A DNA stretch of 64,000 nt from JAJPHF01 sp035293805 (GTDB lineage Bacteria > Chloroflexota > UBA6077 > JAJPHF01), in NCBI GenBank assembly GCA_035293805.1, contig DATGMD010000037.1:62001-126000 (forward strand), given 5' to 3'. The position numbers were made by a program, and so were the translations under genes. Positions 1-8,354 of the stretch are shown piece by piece. Numbering within the stretch: the first letter of the stretch is position 1; every line of letters starts with the position of its first letter. The notes under the pieces were generated by a model. It was not told where the DNA came from. It ran no database searches and saw nothing but the letters and a program-made list of their open reading frames with translations.

Positions 1-305
1 CGACCCCGCCCTCGCGCCTGCTGACCGCGCCGCCGGCGGCGTCGGACGAGGCCACGCCGCGCTTGGCCGAGGCGCTGCTCGGCCCAGCCGGCACGGCGCA
101 CGCGCAGGCGCAGGTGCCGAGCGACGAGAGCGAGGTGCCGACCACCAGCGAGGGGAGCGGGCGCATCGTCAGCAACGGGCCGCCGCCCGCGCCGCTGGCC
201 AGCCAGCCGCGCCTGGCCGCCGAGGTGGTCGCCGGCCAGCCGGCCCAGCTGGGCCTGCTCGACGGCATCATTACCCGCGTGCTCAAGCTGTACCTGAGCG
301 TGTGA
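1..305 (+). CDS. C-terminal end of an unknown protein (5' partial)
   Basis: The reading frame is open from the left edge of the window to a TGA at 303-305, so only the last ~100 residues are visible. They are rich in Pro, Ala, Ser and Glu and end in a short hydrophobic segment (GIITRVLKLYLSV). No domain can be recognised. The next gene, an ABC-type ATPase, starts 1 nt after the stop, so this is probably the first visible gene of the same operon. A periplasmic adaptor or accessory protein of the MacB/LolCDE-type system would fit that position, but this is a guess from context only. A TTG at 63 could act as an internal start but is unlikely to be the true one because the frame stays open upstream. 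Confidence 0.5.
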   Translation, partial: TPPSRLLTAPPAASDEATPRLAEALLGPAGTAHAQAQVPSDESEVPTTSEGSGRIVSNGPPPAPLASQPRLAAEVVAGQPAQLGLLDGIITRVLKLYLSV

Positions 306-306
306 C

Positions 307-1104
307 GTGGAGCCCAAGACGCTGTCCGAGCCGACTGCGACGACCAACGGCGCCGCGGCCGCCGGTCCCGCGCTGTACTGTGAGGGACTGACGAAGATCT
401 ACCGCGGCCCGCGGCCGGTGCACGCCCTGCGCGGCGTGAGCCTGTCGGTCGAGCCGGGCGAGTTCGTGGCGATCATGGGGCCGTCGGGGTCCGGCAAGAG
501 CACTCTCCTGCACCTGCTCGGCGGCATCGACACGCCGACCAGCGGGCGGGTGGTCATCGACGGCGTCGACCTGAGCACGCTCGACACGGCCGCGCTCACG
601 CGCCTGCGCCGCGAGCGCACCGGCTTCATCTTCCAGTTCTTCAACCTCGTGCCCACGCTCACCGTGCGCGAGAACGTCGACCTGCCGTTCCTCCTCGGCG
701 CGCCGGCCGGCGGGTACCGCCGCGAGCGGGTGCAGAACAACCTGCGCCGCATGGGCCTGGAGGGCTACGAGGACCACAGCCCGCAGCAGCTCTCCGGCGG
801 CGAGCAGCAGCGGGTGGCCATCGCCCGCGCGCTGGTAACGCGCCCGGCGATCGTCTTCGCCGACGAGCCCACCGGCAACCTCGACTACGCGACCAGCGAG
901 GAGATCCTCAACCTGCTTCAGACCTGCTCCCGCGAGTTCAACCAGACCATCGTGCTGGTGACGCACGACGCGCGCGCGGCGGCTTACGCCGACCGCGTGC
1001 TGTTCGTGCGCGACGGCCTGCTGCGCGAAGACATCCAGCTTGGGCGCCGGGAGGATCATCGTGCCGGGCCTCTCATTGCTCGCCTGGCGGAGCTTGGCCT
1101 CTAG
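307..1104 (+). CDS. ABC transporter ATP-binding protein, MacB/LolD type
   Basis: This 265-residue protein is the nucleotide-binding subunit of an ABC system of the lipoprotein-release/MacB class. Visible motifs are Walker A GPSGSGKS (residues 58-65), the family-typical FFNLVPTLTVREN Q-loop region, signature LSGGEQQR, Walker B IVFADEPTGNLD and the H-loop LVTHD. The GTG start lies 1 nt after the preceding stop, so translation is probably coupled. Its last codons overlap the start of the downstream FtsX-type permease, its natural partner. In this family the pair uses ATP for mechanotransmission, either extracting lipophilic molecules from the membrane or controlling cell-wall enzymes, rather than moving a solute through a channel. 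The substrate cannot be told from sequence. The C-terminal ~25 residues beyond the H-loop look poorly conserved. Confidence 0.93.
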   Translation: MEPKTLSEPTATTNGAAAAGPALYCEGLTKIYRGPRPVHALRGVSLSVEPGEFVAIMGPSGSGKSTLLHLLGGIDTPTSGRVVIDGVDLSTLDTAALTRLRRERTGFIFQFFNLVPTLTVRENVDLPFLLGAPAGGYRRERVQNNLRRMGLEGYEDHSPQQLSGGEQQRVAIARALVTRPAIVFADEPTGNLDYATSEEILNLLQTCSREFNQTIVLVTHDARAAAYADRVLFVRDGLLREDIQLGRREDHRAGPLIARLAELGL

Positions 1105-3592
1105 GCCGCTCCGCACGCTCCTGACCCTCCTGGCGGTGGCGCTCGGCGTCGCCATGCTGGTCGCCGTGACCGCGACCAACGCCACGATCGACGCCAGCCT
1201 GCAAGAGGCTGCCAACCGCCTCGTCGGCAACGTGGACGCCGAGGTCCGCAGCTTCGGCGGCGCCGGCTTCACCCGCCAGACCGCCGACGCCATCCTGCGC
1301 CTGCCCGAGGTCGAGCGTCGCGGCGACGACGTCCTGGCCGCGCCCACCGTCCACAAGCGCGTGTTCTACCGCACCGACGCCGGCACGCAGGGTTTCGTCG
1401 AATTGATCGGCATCGACCCGGCAAAAGCCCGGCTGATGGAGACGTTCGGCGTCCAGCAGGGCGTGTTTCTCCCGACCGAGAGCATGCGTAACGTGATGGT
1501 GCTGGCCAGCTGGGCGAAGGCGCGCAACCTCGCGCCGGGCGACTTCATCCAGCTCATCAGCTACACGGGCTTGCAGCCGTTCCAGATCGTCGCCTTGCTC
1601 GACGACGCGGGCCTCGGCGAGACCGGTTACGGCCAGGTGGTGTACGTCTCGCTGCGGAGCGGCCAGGAGCTGTTCAACATGGCCGACCGCGTGGACCGCG
1701 TCGCCCTGAAGCTGCGCCCCGACGCGACCATGCCGCAGCTCGAGGCCGACCTGCGGCAGATCATGCAGCAGGACTACCTGGTGGTCCCGGCCGCCGAGCG
1801 GGCGCGCGGGCTGCGCGAGTCGGTGGCCGCGCTCCAGTACAGCCTGGACCTGTTCGGCATCCTGCCGCTGCTCGTCGGCGCCTTCTTCATCCTGAACAGC
1901 TTCCAGCTCAGCGTGGCCGAGCGGCAGCGCGAGCTGGCGCTGCTCCGCGTGGGCGGCGCGACGCCCGGCCAGGTGATGCGCCTGGTGCTCTGGGAAGCCC
2001 TCTGGCTGGGCGTCGTCGGCAGCGCCCTCGGCATCATCCTGGGCGTTGCGCTCGCCTGGGTGCTGGTGCGCGCGTTGGAGACGAGCGGCGAGGTGCGCCT
2101 GCTCGCCTGGGCGCTGCCGCTCACCGCCATCCTCGGCGGCCTGGCGGCGGGCCTGGTCGTCACCGTGCTGGCCGCGCTGCTGCCGGCGGCCAACGCCGCA
2201 CGCACCGCGCCGCTCGACGTGCTGCGCCCGCGCGGCGCGCTCGGCGCGCTCGGCGGGCGGCCGGGCTGGACCGGGCTGGCGGTGCTCGGGCTGCTGGCCG
2301 CCATCGCGCTCCTCGCCGCCGGGGTCGCCGCCGCGGAATGGCGGCTGCTTGGCGCCGTCGGCCTGGTGCTCCTCTTCGTCAGCGTGCTCGCCTTGCTGCC
2401 GCTGCTCCTCGGCGGGCTGGCTGCGCTGCTCAACCCGCTGCTGCGCGTGCTCCCGGGCGACAGCCTGCTGAGCGCGCGCAACCTGACGCGCAACCGCACG
2501 CGCACCACGGTAACGCTCACGGGCCTGGTCGTCGGCTTCGCGCTGACCGTCGGCGTGGGCGGGCTGGCCGAGAGCGCCACGCGCGTCGGGCGCGACCGCG
2601 CCGCGGCGCTGTTCGCCGGGCGCTACGCCATCATCTCGCCGGTGGCCCAGCCGGGCGAGTTCGTCACCGACTTCGCCAAGGTTCCCGGCGTCGCGCGCGT
2701 CTCCCCGATCCGCCACTTCGCGGCGCTCCACGACCGCGAGATCGCGGACGTCATCGCGCTGGAGCCCGATGCCTACGCCAGCACGCCCGCCCAGGGCCGG
2801 CAGGACGCCGCGTGGCGGGCCGCGCTCGGCGCGCTCGCGGCGCACGGCGACGGCGCGCTGGTGCCGGGGCCGCTGGCCGCCGCCTGGGGCGTCGGCCCCG
2901 GCAGCACGCTGCGGCTGCGCGCGAACGACCGCGACGTGGACATCCCGGTGGTCGGCGTCATCGAGCCCGTGTTTCCCTCCGACGACGACCGCGGCGCGGT
3001 GATCGTGCCCTGGGCCACGACGCTGCGCTGGACAGGGCAGGACGAGTGGAACTACCTGAACGTGCTGCCGGCGCCCGGCCAGGCCGGCCCGGCGCTGGGG
3101 CGCGCGCTCGGCGACGCCGCCGCGCTCTACGGCCTGCAGGCCATCACCACCGACCAGATCGCCGGGTCCATCCAGCGCTCGCTGGAGCGCGTCGTGGGCC
3201 TGGTGAACGCTATGCTCGGCGTCGGCATCCTCATCGCCGCGCTCGCCATCCTGAACACCATGCTCATGAACGTCTACGACCGCGTCCACGAGATCGCGCT
3301 GCTGCGCGCGACTGGCATGGACCCGGCCCAGACCGCGCGCATGGTGCTCTTCGAGGCGATGGCGATGGGGCTCGTGGCGATGCTCGTGGGAAGCGCGCTC
3401 GGCCTGGGCGCCGGCTGGCTCGTCTTGCAGCTCGCGCGCTCGCCCGAGTTCCAGGCACCCTACGTCTTCCCGGCCCCCGAGATCCTGGCCGCGCTCGTCG
3501 TCGCGCTCGTGCTGGTGCCGCTGGCGGGCGTCTACCCGGCGCGCTACGCCGCGCGCCTAAACGTGGTCGATGCGCTCACCGGCATGCGATAG
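1061..3592 (+). CDS. FtsX-like permease of an ABC transporter
   Basis: This permease of about 843 residues has the duplicated FtsX/MacB layout. An N-terminal helix (near SLASRPLRTLLTLLAVALG) is followed by a large extracytoplasmic domain and three helices, then a second helix-domain-three-helix unit starting near SARNLTRNRTRTTVTLTGL. Both FtsX blocks end with the typical ELALLR or EIALLRATG segment. I chose the GTG at 1061 because GGAGG lies about 7 nt upstream; a TTG at 1040 would only lengthen the overlap with the ATPase gene, which ends at 1104. The product should sit in the cytoplasmic membrane and pair with that ATPase. The final residues (VVDALTGMR) are typical of the family. Confidence 0.9.
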   Translation: MPGLSLLAWRSLASRPLRTLLTLLAVALGVAMLVAVTATNATIDASLQEAANRLVGNVDAEVRSFGGAGFTRQTADAILRLPEVERRGDDVLAAPTVHKRVFYRTDAGTQGFVELIGIDPAKARLMETFGVQQGVFLPTESMRNVMVLASWAKARNLAPGDFIQLISYTGLQPFQIVALLDDAGLGETGYGQVVYVSLRSGQELFNMADRVDRVALKLRPDATMPQLEADLRQIMQQDYLVVPAAERARGLRESVAALQYSLDLFGILPLLVGAFFILNSFQLSVAERQRELALLRVGGATPGQVMRLVLWEALWLGVVGSALGIILGVALAWVLVRALETSGEVRLLAWALPLTAILGGLAAGLVVTVLAALLPAANAARTAPLDVLRPRGALGALGGRPGWTGLAVLGLLAAIALLAAGVAAAEWRLLGAVGLVLLFVSVLALLPLLLGGLAALLNPLLRVLPGDSLLSARNLTRNRTRTTVTLTGLVVGFALTVGVGGLAESATRVGRDRAAALFAGRYAIISPVAQPGEFVTDFAKVPGVARVSPIRHFAALHDREIADVIALEPDAYASTPAQGRQDAAWRAALGALAAHGDGALVPGPLAAAWGVGPGSTLRLRANDRDVDIPVVGVIEPVFPSDDDRGAVIVPWATTLRWTGQDEWNYLNVLPAPGQAGPALGRALGDAAALYGLQAITTDQIAGSIQRSLERVVGLVNAMLGVGILIAALAILNTMLMNVYDRVHEIALLRATGMDPAQTARMVLFEAMAMGLVAMLVGSALGLGAGWLVLQLARSPEFQAPYVFPAPEILAALVVALVLVPLAGVYPARYAARLNVVDALTGMR

Positions 3593-3628
3593 TTCCCCCA
3601 CCCTCGACTCGCTCGGGTTGGAGGCGGC

Positions 3629-4726
3629 ATGTCTCGCGTTCGCGCCCCGCACCTCGCGCTCGCCGTCGCCGCGCTGCTCCTCGTCGGCCTGGCCGCGCCG
3701 GGCACGCCGCCCGCGCGCGCGACGCCCGACCGCGTGAGCGCGCTCGGCGGCAGCTGGTTCGCCGTGGGCTACAACTACCCCTGGCACCGCTACAACTACG
3801 ACTTCGGCGACGACGCTGGCGAGAACATCCACGGCCAGTACGCCGCGCTCGACGCCCAGCTCGCCGACTTGCAGGCGAGCGGCACGCACGTCACGCGCTG
3901 GTACGTCTTCAACGACGGCGAGCGCTACCCGCTCTTCGACCGCAACGGGCAGGTCACGGGCCTCCCCGCCAGCTTCTACCAGAACTTCGACGACATGCTG
4001 GCGCTGGCCAGCGCCCACAACGTCTACGTGATCCCGGTGCTCTGGGACTCGCCGGTGGCGAAGCGGGGCCGCAACCACGCCGCCGTCATCACCGACGCGG
4101 GTGTGCGCCAGAGCTACCTCGACAACGTGCTGCGCCCGCTCCTCCAGCGCTACGGCCGGAATCCCACCATCCTGGCCTGGTCGGTGATGAACGAGCCGGA
4201 CTGGCCGGCCGGCTTCACCAATGACCGCAGCTTCCAGCGTATTCCCGTGGACCAGCTGCGCGCCTTCATCCAGGCGCACGTGCAGTACGTGCGCACCTAC
4301 GCCAGCCAGGCGGTGACCATCGACGCGGGCGGGCTGCCCTGGCTGGACCGCTGGACCGACCTCGGCCTCGATCTGTACCTCGTCCACTGGTATCCGTGGA
4401 TCGACCGCGACTACGGCGCCCAGTACTCGCCGTACAACCGCGCGGCCGACAGCTTCAACGTGGACAAGCCTATCGTCATCGCCGAGTTTCCGCTGAAGAG
4501 CACGCCCTACAGCGTGCAGCAGAGCCTGGACACGTTCTACGCCAACGGCTACGCGGGCGCGCTGGGCTGGTGCTACCCGAACAACGTGGACGAGTTCTGC
4601 GACCAGGGCAGCTACAACAGCTCGCGCGACACCTTCCGCGCCTGGGCTCAGGGGCACCAGGCCGAGGTGAACATCCGCCCAATGCAGGGGCTGGTCCCTG
4701 GGCCGTGGAGCGGGTGGCGCGGCTAG
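3629..4726 (+). CDS. Secreted GH5-like glycoside hydrolase
   Basis: The protein has 365 residues and begins with a signal peptide (hydrophobic stretch LALAVAALLLVGLAAPG, cleavage probably near ARA). The rest resembles a clan GH-A TIM barrel. Glu189 in WSVMNEPDW is placed as acid/base and Glu286 in VIAEFPLK as nucleophile, as in GH5 mannanases and cellulases. The ATG at 3629 follows GGAGGCGGC. The likely role is cleavage of a beta-linked polysaccharide outside the cell, or remodelling of the cell's own envelope glycans; the substrate cannot be assigned. The next genes also encode cell-surface proteins (sortase fusion, sorting-signal protein), so an envelope role is reasonable. A related GH-A-like protein lies at 57968-59284. 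Confidence 0.8.
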   Translation: MSRVRAPHLALAVAALLLVGLAAPGTPPARATPDRVSALGGSWFAVGYNYPWHRYNYDFGDDAGENIHGQYAALDAQLADLQASGTHVTRWYVFNDGERYPLFDRNGQVTGLPASFYQNFDDMLALASAHNVYVIPVLWDSPVAKRGRNHAAVITDAGVRQSYLDNVLRPLLQRYGRNPTILAWSVMNEPDWPAGFTNDRSFQRIPVDQLRAFIQAHVQYVRTYASQAVTIDAGGLPWLDRWTDLGLDLYLVHWYPWIDRDYGAQYSPYNRAADSFNVDKPIVIAEFPLKSTPYSVQQSLDTFYANGYAGALGWCYPNNVDEFCDQGSYNSSRDTFRAWAQGHQAEVNIRPMQGLVPGPWSGWRG

Positions 4727-4806
4727 CCTGACGAACCCAAAATGACCGATCCGTGAACGGGCGAGCCCGTCGCACGGGATGGACTACGCAATTCGGATGA
4801 TGGCGG

Positions 4807-4836
4807 GTGCCCCGGTCGTCCGGACCGGGCGGGCAC
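4807..4836. terminator. Imperfect hairpin downstream of the GH5-like gene
   Basis: The arms GTGCCCCGGTC and GACCGGGCGGGCAC form a GC-rich imperfect hairpin about 80 nt after the GH5-like stop. There is no T-run, so factor-independent termination is uncertain. Confidence 0.3.
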
Positions 4837-4877
4837 AATCGTCTTGAGCATGGATATTCAGAATTCTGGCCCGCGCC

Positions 4878-4883
4878 TATAAT
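4878..4883 (+). promoter_or_regulatory. Consensus -10 hexamer before the DUF4012-sortase gene
   Basis: TATAAT lies 30 nt upstream of the GTG start at 4914, in a locally AT-richer stretch. No good -35 hexamer is found at 16-18 nt spacing. Confidence 0.4.
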
Positions 4884-4913
4884 CGAAAGTAGCGCCATCA
4901 GACGGAGTCGAAC

Positions 4914-7244
4914 GTGCGCGTATTCTTGCTCAGCGTGGCTGCCGGGCTGCTGATCGTGGCGGGCGTCGCGGCGTATGGCGAATTCGTCAGCTTGCGCCAG
5001 TCGCTGGCCACGGGCCAGCAGGCGCTCGCCAGCGCGAGCAGCGGCATCTCGGGCGGCGCGCTCGATCGCGCGGTGGCCGGCGACGTGGATCTCAGCCAGT
5101 CGTGCGCCGACCTCTCGACAGCCGCGGGCGCCTTCGGCGATGCCGCGGAGAGCGTGAACCGCATGGCGCCGCTGGTGCGGCTCGTGGAGCAGGTGCCGGC
5201 GACGGCCGCGCGCACGGAGTCGAGCATCGCGCTCGTGGCGGTCGCCACCGAGGTGAGCGCGGCCGGCGACCAACTGTGCCAGGGCTTGCAGCCGCTCGCG
5301 GCGTTGCTGAAGGAGAACCAGAGCGGCGATGGCCCGCTCGGCGAGCAGGTGCTGACCACGCTCGCCGGCGCGCGGACGGACCTGGAGCAGGCCCGCACGC
5401 GCCTGGCCGGCGCCGAGATCGCCCTGGCGAAGGTGCGGCCCGAGGAGCAGGACGCGACCACGCGCGACGCGCTGGACCGGCTGAGCGCCAAGCTGCCGGG
5501 GCTGCGGAACACGGTGGACGCGCTGCTGGTGCTGCCCGACCTGCTCGGCGCCAACGAGGCGCGCACCTACCTGCTGGTCGCCGAGAATCGCGACGAGCTG
5601 CGGCCCACCGGTGGCTACATCGGCACGGCGGGCGTGGTCACGGTCGACGGCGGCAAGATCGAGCGGCAAGAGTTCGGCACGAGCGTCGCCTACGATCTGT
5701 CGCCCGACATCATGGTGCCGCCGCCCGCGCCGCTCGTGCGCTACCTGGACTCGAGCTACTGGCAGCTGCGCGACGCCAACTGGTGGCCCGACTTCCCGTC
5801 CAGCGCCGAGCAGCTCGCGTACTTCTACAACGGCACGCGCGACGACCAGCTGAACGGCGTGATCGCCTTCGACCAGCACGCGCTCGAGCTGCTGCTCGCG
5901 GCGACCGGGCCCATCGCGGTGCCCGACTACGACGAGACCGTGACGGCCGACAACCTGCAAGAGCGCCTGGACTACTACGTCCACGCCCACCCGGGGCTGG
6001 ACGAGGAGTACTCGCGCAAGCAGTTCGTCGGCTCTGCGGCCGCGGCCGTGATCCAGACGCTGACGAGCGCGCCGCCCGACCGCCTGCGCGCCTATGCCGA
6101 TGCGCTGGGCCAGGCGCTGGCCGGCAAGCACCTGATGCTCTATCTCGGCGAGTCCGCGGCCGCCCACCTGGCGGCCGAGCTGAACTGGGACGGGCACCTC
6201 TACCAGGGCGCGGGCGACTACGTGTACGCGGTCCACGCGAACGTGAGCCCGAACAAGATCGATCCTTACGTCGAGCGCTCGATGCGCTACGCGGTCGACC
6301 TGACGGCCTCTCCGCCGCGCGCCCGCCTGACGATCGATGTGAAGAACACGTTCGACCCGACGCAGACGGCGCCGTGGCTGACGACGGACTACCGCGACTA
6401 CCTGCGGGTGTACGTCCCGTACGAGAGCGCGCTGCAGAGCGCGACGGGCTTCGCCGACGACGCCCAGACCCTCACGGAGTGCGGCCGCACCGCCTTCGCC
6501 GGGCTGATCGACGTGCCGCCGGGCGGCCAGACCAGCGTGGTGCTGGAGTACACGCTGAACGCGGCGGTGCTCGATGGCGGCTACTCGCTGGCCGTGCAGA
6601 AGCAGGGCGGCCTTGGCCCGACGCCGCTCAGCGTGGCGATCACCGATCACGACGGCACGATCACGACGGACGCGGCCCTGGCGCACGACGTGCAATACCG
6701 CGTGCGCGACGGCGCGCTGGCGGGCCGCGACCTGCCGGTGGCGGCCTCGACGCGGCTGGCCTGCGCGCCGTCGAAGCCCGAGCCCAAGGTGCTGGCGCCG
6801 CCCGTCACCATGTCCATCCCGAAGATCGGCGTGAAGGACGGCCCCATTACCGCCCTGAAGGTGCTGCCGACGGGCGAGATGGAGGTGCCGGGCGACGGCG
6901 AGCACATCGGCTGGTACGAGGCGAGCGCGCGCCCGGGCGCGCCGGGGAACTTCGTCTCGGCAGCGCACGTGGACTGGGCCGGCAAGCTCGGCGTGTTCTG
7001 GGGCCTGAACGAGCTGCAGCCGGGCGACCAGATCGTCGTTACCGACAGCGATGGCGTCGCGCACACCTACGCCGTGGAGTGGAACAAGGCGGTGCGCCCG
7101 GAAGATGCGCCGCTGATGGACATCGTCGGGCCAAGCCCTGATGCTATCATGACGCTCATCACCTGTACGGGCAATTTCAACCGCGTGACTCGGAGCTACG
7201 ATCATCGCCAGGTCGTGCGGGCGCGCCTGGTGGACGGGGGTTAG
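4914..7244 (+). CDS. DUF4012 protein fused to a sortase domain (class F-like)
   Basis: This 776-residue protein starts with one membrane helix (VFLLSVAAGLLIVAGVAAYG), then a helical region to about residue 200. A DUF4012 domain follows at about 210-480 (NEARTYLLVAENRDELRPTG is typical). The C-terminal ~145 residues are a sortase: MSIPKIGV begins at 633, then His685 in SAAHVDW, Cys751 in TLITCTG and Arg765/Arg769 in the YDHRQVVRARL strand. These match the His/Cys/Arg catalytic set, closest to class F. Sortases join surface proteins carrying LPXTG-like signals to the cell envelope, and the next gene encodes such a substrate 44 nt downstream. The usual GHVD motif reads AHVD here. DUF4012 proteins are usually separate, so the fusion is unusual. 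Confidence 0.88.
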   Translation: MRVFLLSVAAGLLIVAGVAAYGEFVSLRQSLATGQQALASASSGISGGALDRAVAGDVDLSQSCADLSTAAGAFGDAAESVNRMAPLVRLVEQVPATAARTESSIALVAVATEVSAAGDQLCQGLQPLAALLKENQSGDGPLGEQVLTTLAGARTDLEQARTRLAGAEIALAKVRPEEQDATTRDALDRLSAKLPGLRNTVDALLVLPDLLGANEARTYLLVAENRDELRPTGGYIGTAGVVTVDGGKIERQEFGTSVAYDLSPDIMVPPPAPLVRYLDSSYWQLRDANWWPDFPSSAEQLAYFYNGTRDDQLNGVIAFDQHALELLLAATGPIAVPDYDETVTADNLQERLDYYVHAHPGLDEEYSRKQFVGSAAAAVIQTLTSAPPDRLRAYADALGQALAGKHLMLYLGESAAAHLAAELNWDGHLYQGAGDYVYAVHANVSPNKIDPYVERSMRYAVDLTASPPRARLTIDVKNTFDPTQTAPWLTTDYRDYLRVYVPYESALQSATGFADDAQTLTECGRTAFAGLIDVPPGGQTSVVLEYTLNAAVLDGGYSLAVQKQGGLGPTPLSVAITDHDGTITTDAALAHDVQYRVRDGALAGRDLPVAASTRLACAPSKPEPKVLAPPVTMSIPKIGVKDGPITALKVLPTGEMEVPGDGEHIGWYEASARPGAPGNFVSAAHVDWAGKLGVFWGLNELQPGDQIVVTDSDGVAHTYAVEWNKAVRPEDAPLMDIVGPSPDAIMTLITCTGNFNRVTRSYDHRQVVRARLVDGG

Positions 7245-7288
7245 CGCCCAGCGGAGCTGGGACCGCGTGCTTGGGAGGAGAGCGGACT

Positions 7289-8095
7289 ATGCAACGACAG
7301 CGCACGACCACGATCCTGCGGGGCGCCTTGGCGGGCGGGCTGCTGGTGCTGGCGGGCAGCGCCGTCGCCGCGCCGGCCGCGCTGGCCGACGGCGGCGATT
7401 ATGGTACCTGCTGCAACATCATCGTCAATGTGACGCCGCCGCAGGTGACGCCGCCGAACGTGACGATCCCGAGCGTGTCGCCGCCCTCGGTCAGTGTCAC
7501 GCCGCCGCAGATCCCGCAGACGATTCCCGTGGTGCCGATCGGCGGCGGCGGGAGCACCGGGGTCTCCAGCGGGGGCCCCGGCGCGATGGCCTCGATCAGC
7601 CCCGTGTCCGCGTCGGTGAGCCCGGTCAGCATCGCGGCGCGGCCGATACCCGCCGCCGTCGCGCCCGTGGCACCGCCCGCGCCCGTGGCCCCGCCGGTGA
7701 GTCAGGTGCTCGGCCGCACGGTCGAGGCGCCCCCGGCGCCCCCGGCGCCCGAGGTGCCGGCGGCCGTCGTGCCGCGCCCGATCATCGAGGAGACCGCGCC
7801 GCGCGTGGTCGCGCCGCCGGAGGAGGTCGCGGAGACCGCGCCGCGCACGGTCCAGCGCGAAGTCTGCATCCCCGGCGTCGGCGGCGCCGGCATGGGGCCG
7901 ACCTGCGGCGAGGTGCTCGGTCGCACGGTGCAAGGCCCGGGCCTGCCGCTTGCCCGCGCGCTGCCCAAGGCCGGCGAGGGCCTGGACGGCGGCTTCACGG
8001 TCTGGCCGCCGCTGGCGCTCGCCGGCGGCGCGCTCGCGCTGGCCCTGGTGGCGCTGGCCCTGCCCCGCCGCCGCCCCGGCGCGCAGGTCGCCTAA
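7289..8095 (+). CDS. Secreted proline-rich protein with LPKAG sorting signal
   Basis: The product has 268 residues. The ATG at 7289 follows GGGAGGAG; a TTG at 7271 is less likely because the Shine-Dalgarno sequence would be inside the gene. It has a signal peptide (LRGALAGGLLVLAGSAVAA), a CC pair near the mature N-terminus, a long Pro/Val/Ala-rich region with alternating VTPPQVTPP-like units, and two copies of a (Q/E)VLGRTV motif. The C-terminus has LPKAGE, a hydrophobic helix and PRRRPG, which is the layout of a cell-wall sorting signal (LPXTG-like motif, membrane segment, positive tail). It directly follows the sortase fusion and is therefore its probable substrate. No enzymatic domain is seen; a surface-exposed structural protein is likely. 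Confidence 0.75.
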   Translation: MQRQRTTTILRGALAGGLLVLAGSAVAAPAALADGGDYGTCCNIIVNVTPPQVTPPNVTIPSVSPPSVSVTPPQIPQTIPVVPIGGGGSTGVSSGGPGAMASISPVSASVSPVSIAARPIPAAVAPVAPPAPVAPPVSQVLGRTVEAPPAPPAPEVPAAVVPRPIIEETAPRVVAPPEEVAETAPRTVQREVCIPGVGGAGMGPTCGEVLGRTVQGPGLPLARALPKAGEGLDGGFTVWPPLALAGGALALALVALALPRRRPGAQVA

Positions 8096-8354
8096 CGTCC
8101 CGGATCGGGCGCGCCCCGCGCCCCCAGCGTACGCCTCTCTTTCCGCCGGCGCGGCGGTGTGTGTGAGCACTGCCGCGCCGGCGTTCGCGCCCTCTCCATC
8201 CATACGGAGAAGGGCGGCGCCACCGGCACCGGCTCCGCCGGCAGTCCCCGCCCCCTATGCGGGCAGGGGGTACTTCCCATTTTGCGCCCATCGGCGGGCC
8301 GGCCGCTGCTAGAATGTAGGACAACAGCGGGAGCGGAGAGGGAGCAGGAGCCTG

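Noticed and set aside
1073..3289. Long minus-strand frame (738 codons) opposite the FtsX-type permease, and similar long frames at 4476-7205, 22485-24305 and 37565-40036
   Set aside because: They mirror strong genes on the other strand, lack ribosome sites and recognisable domains, and have His/Arg/Val-biased composition typical of antisense frames in GC-rich DNA.
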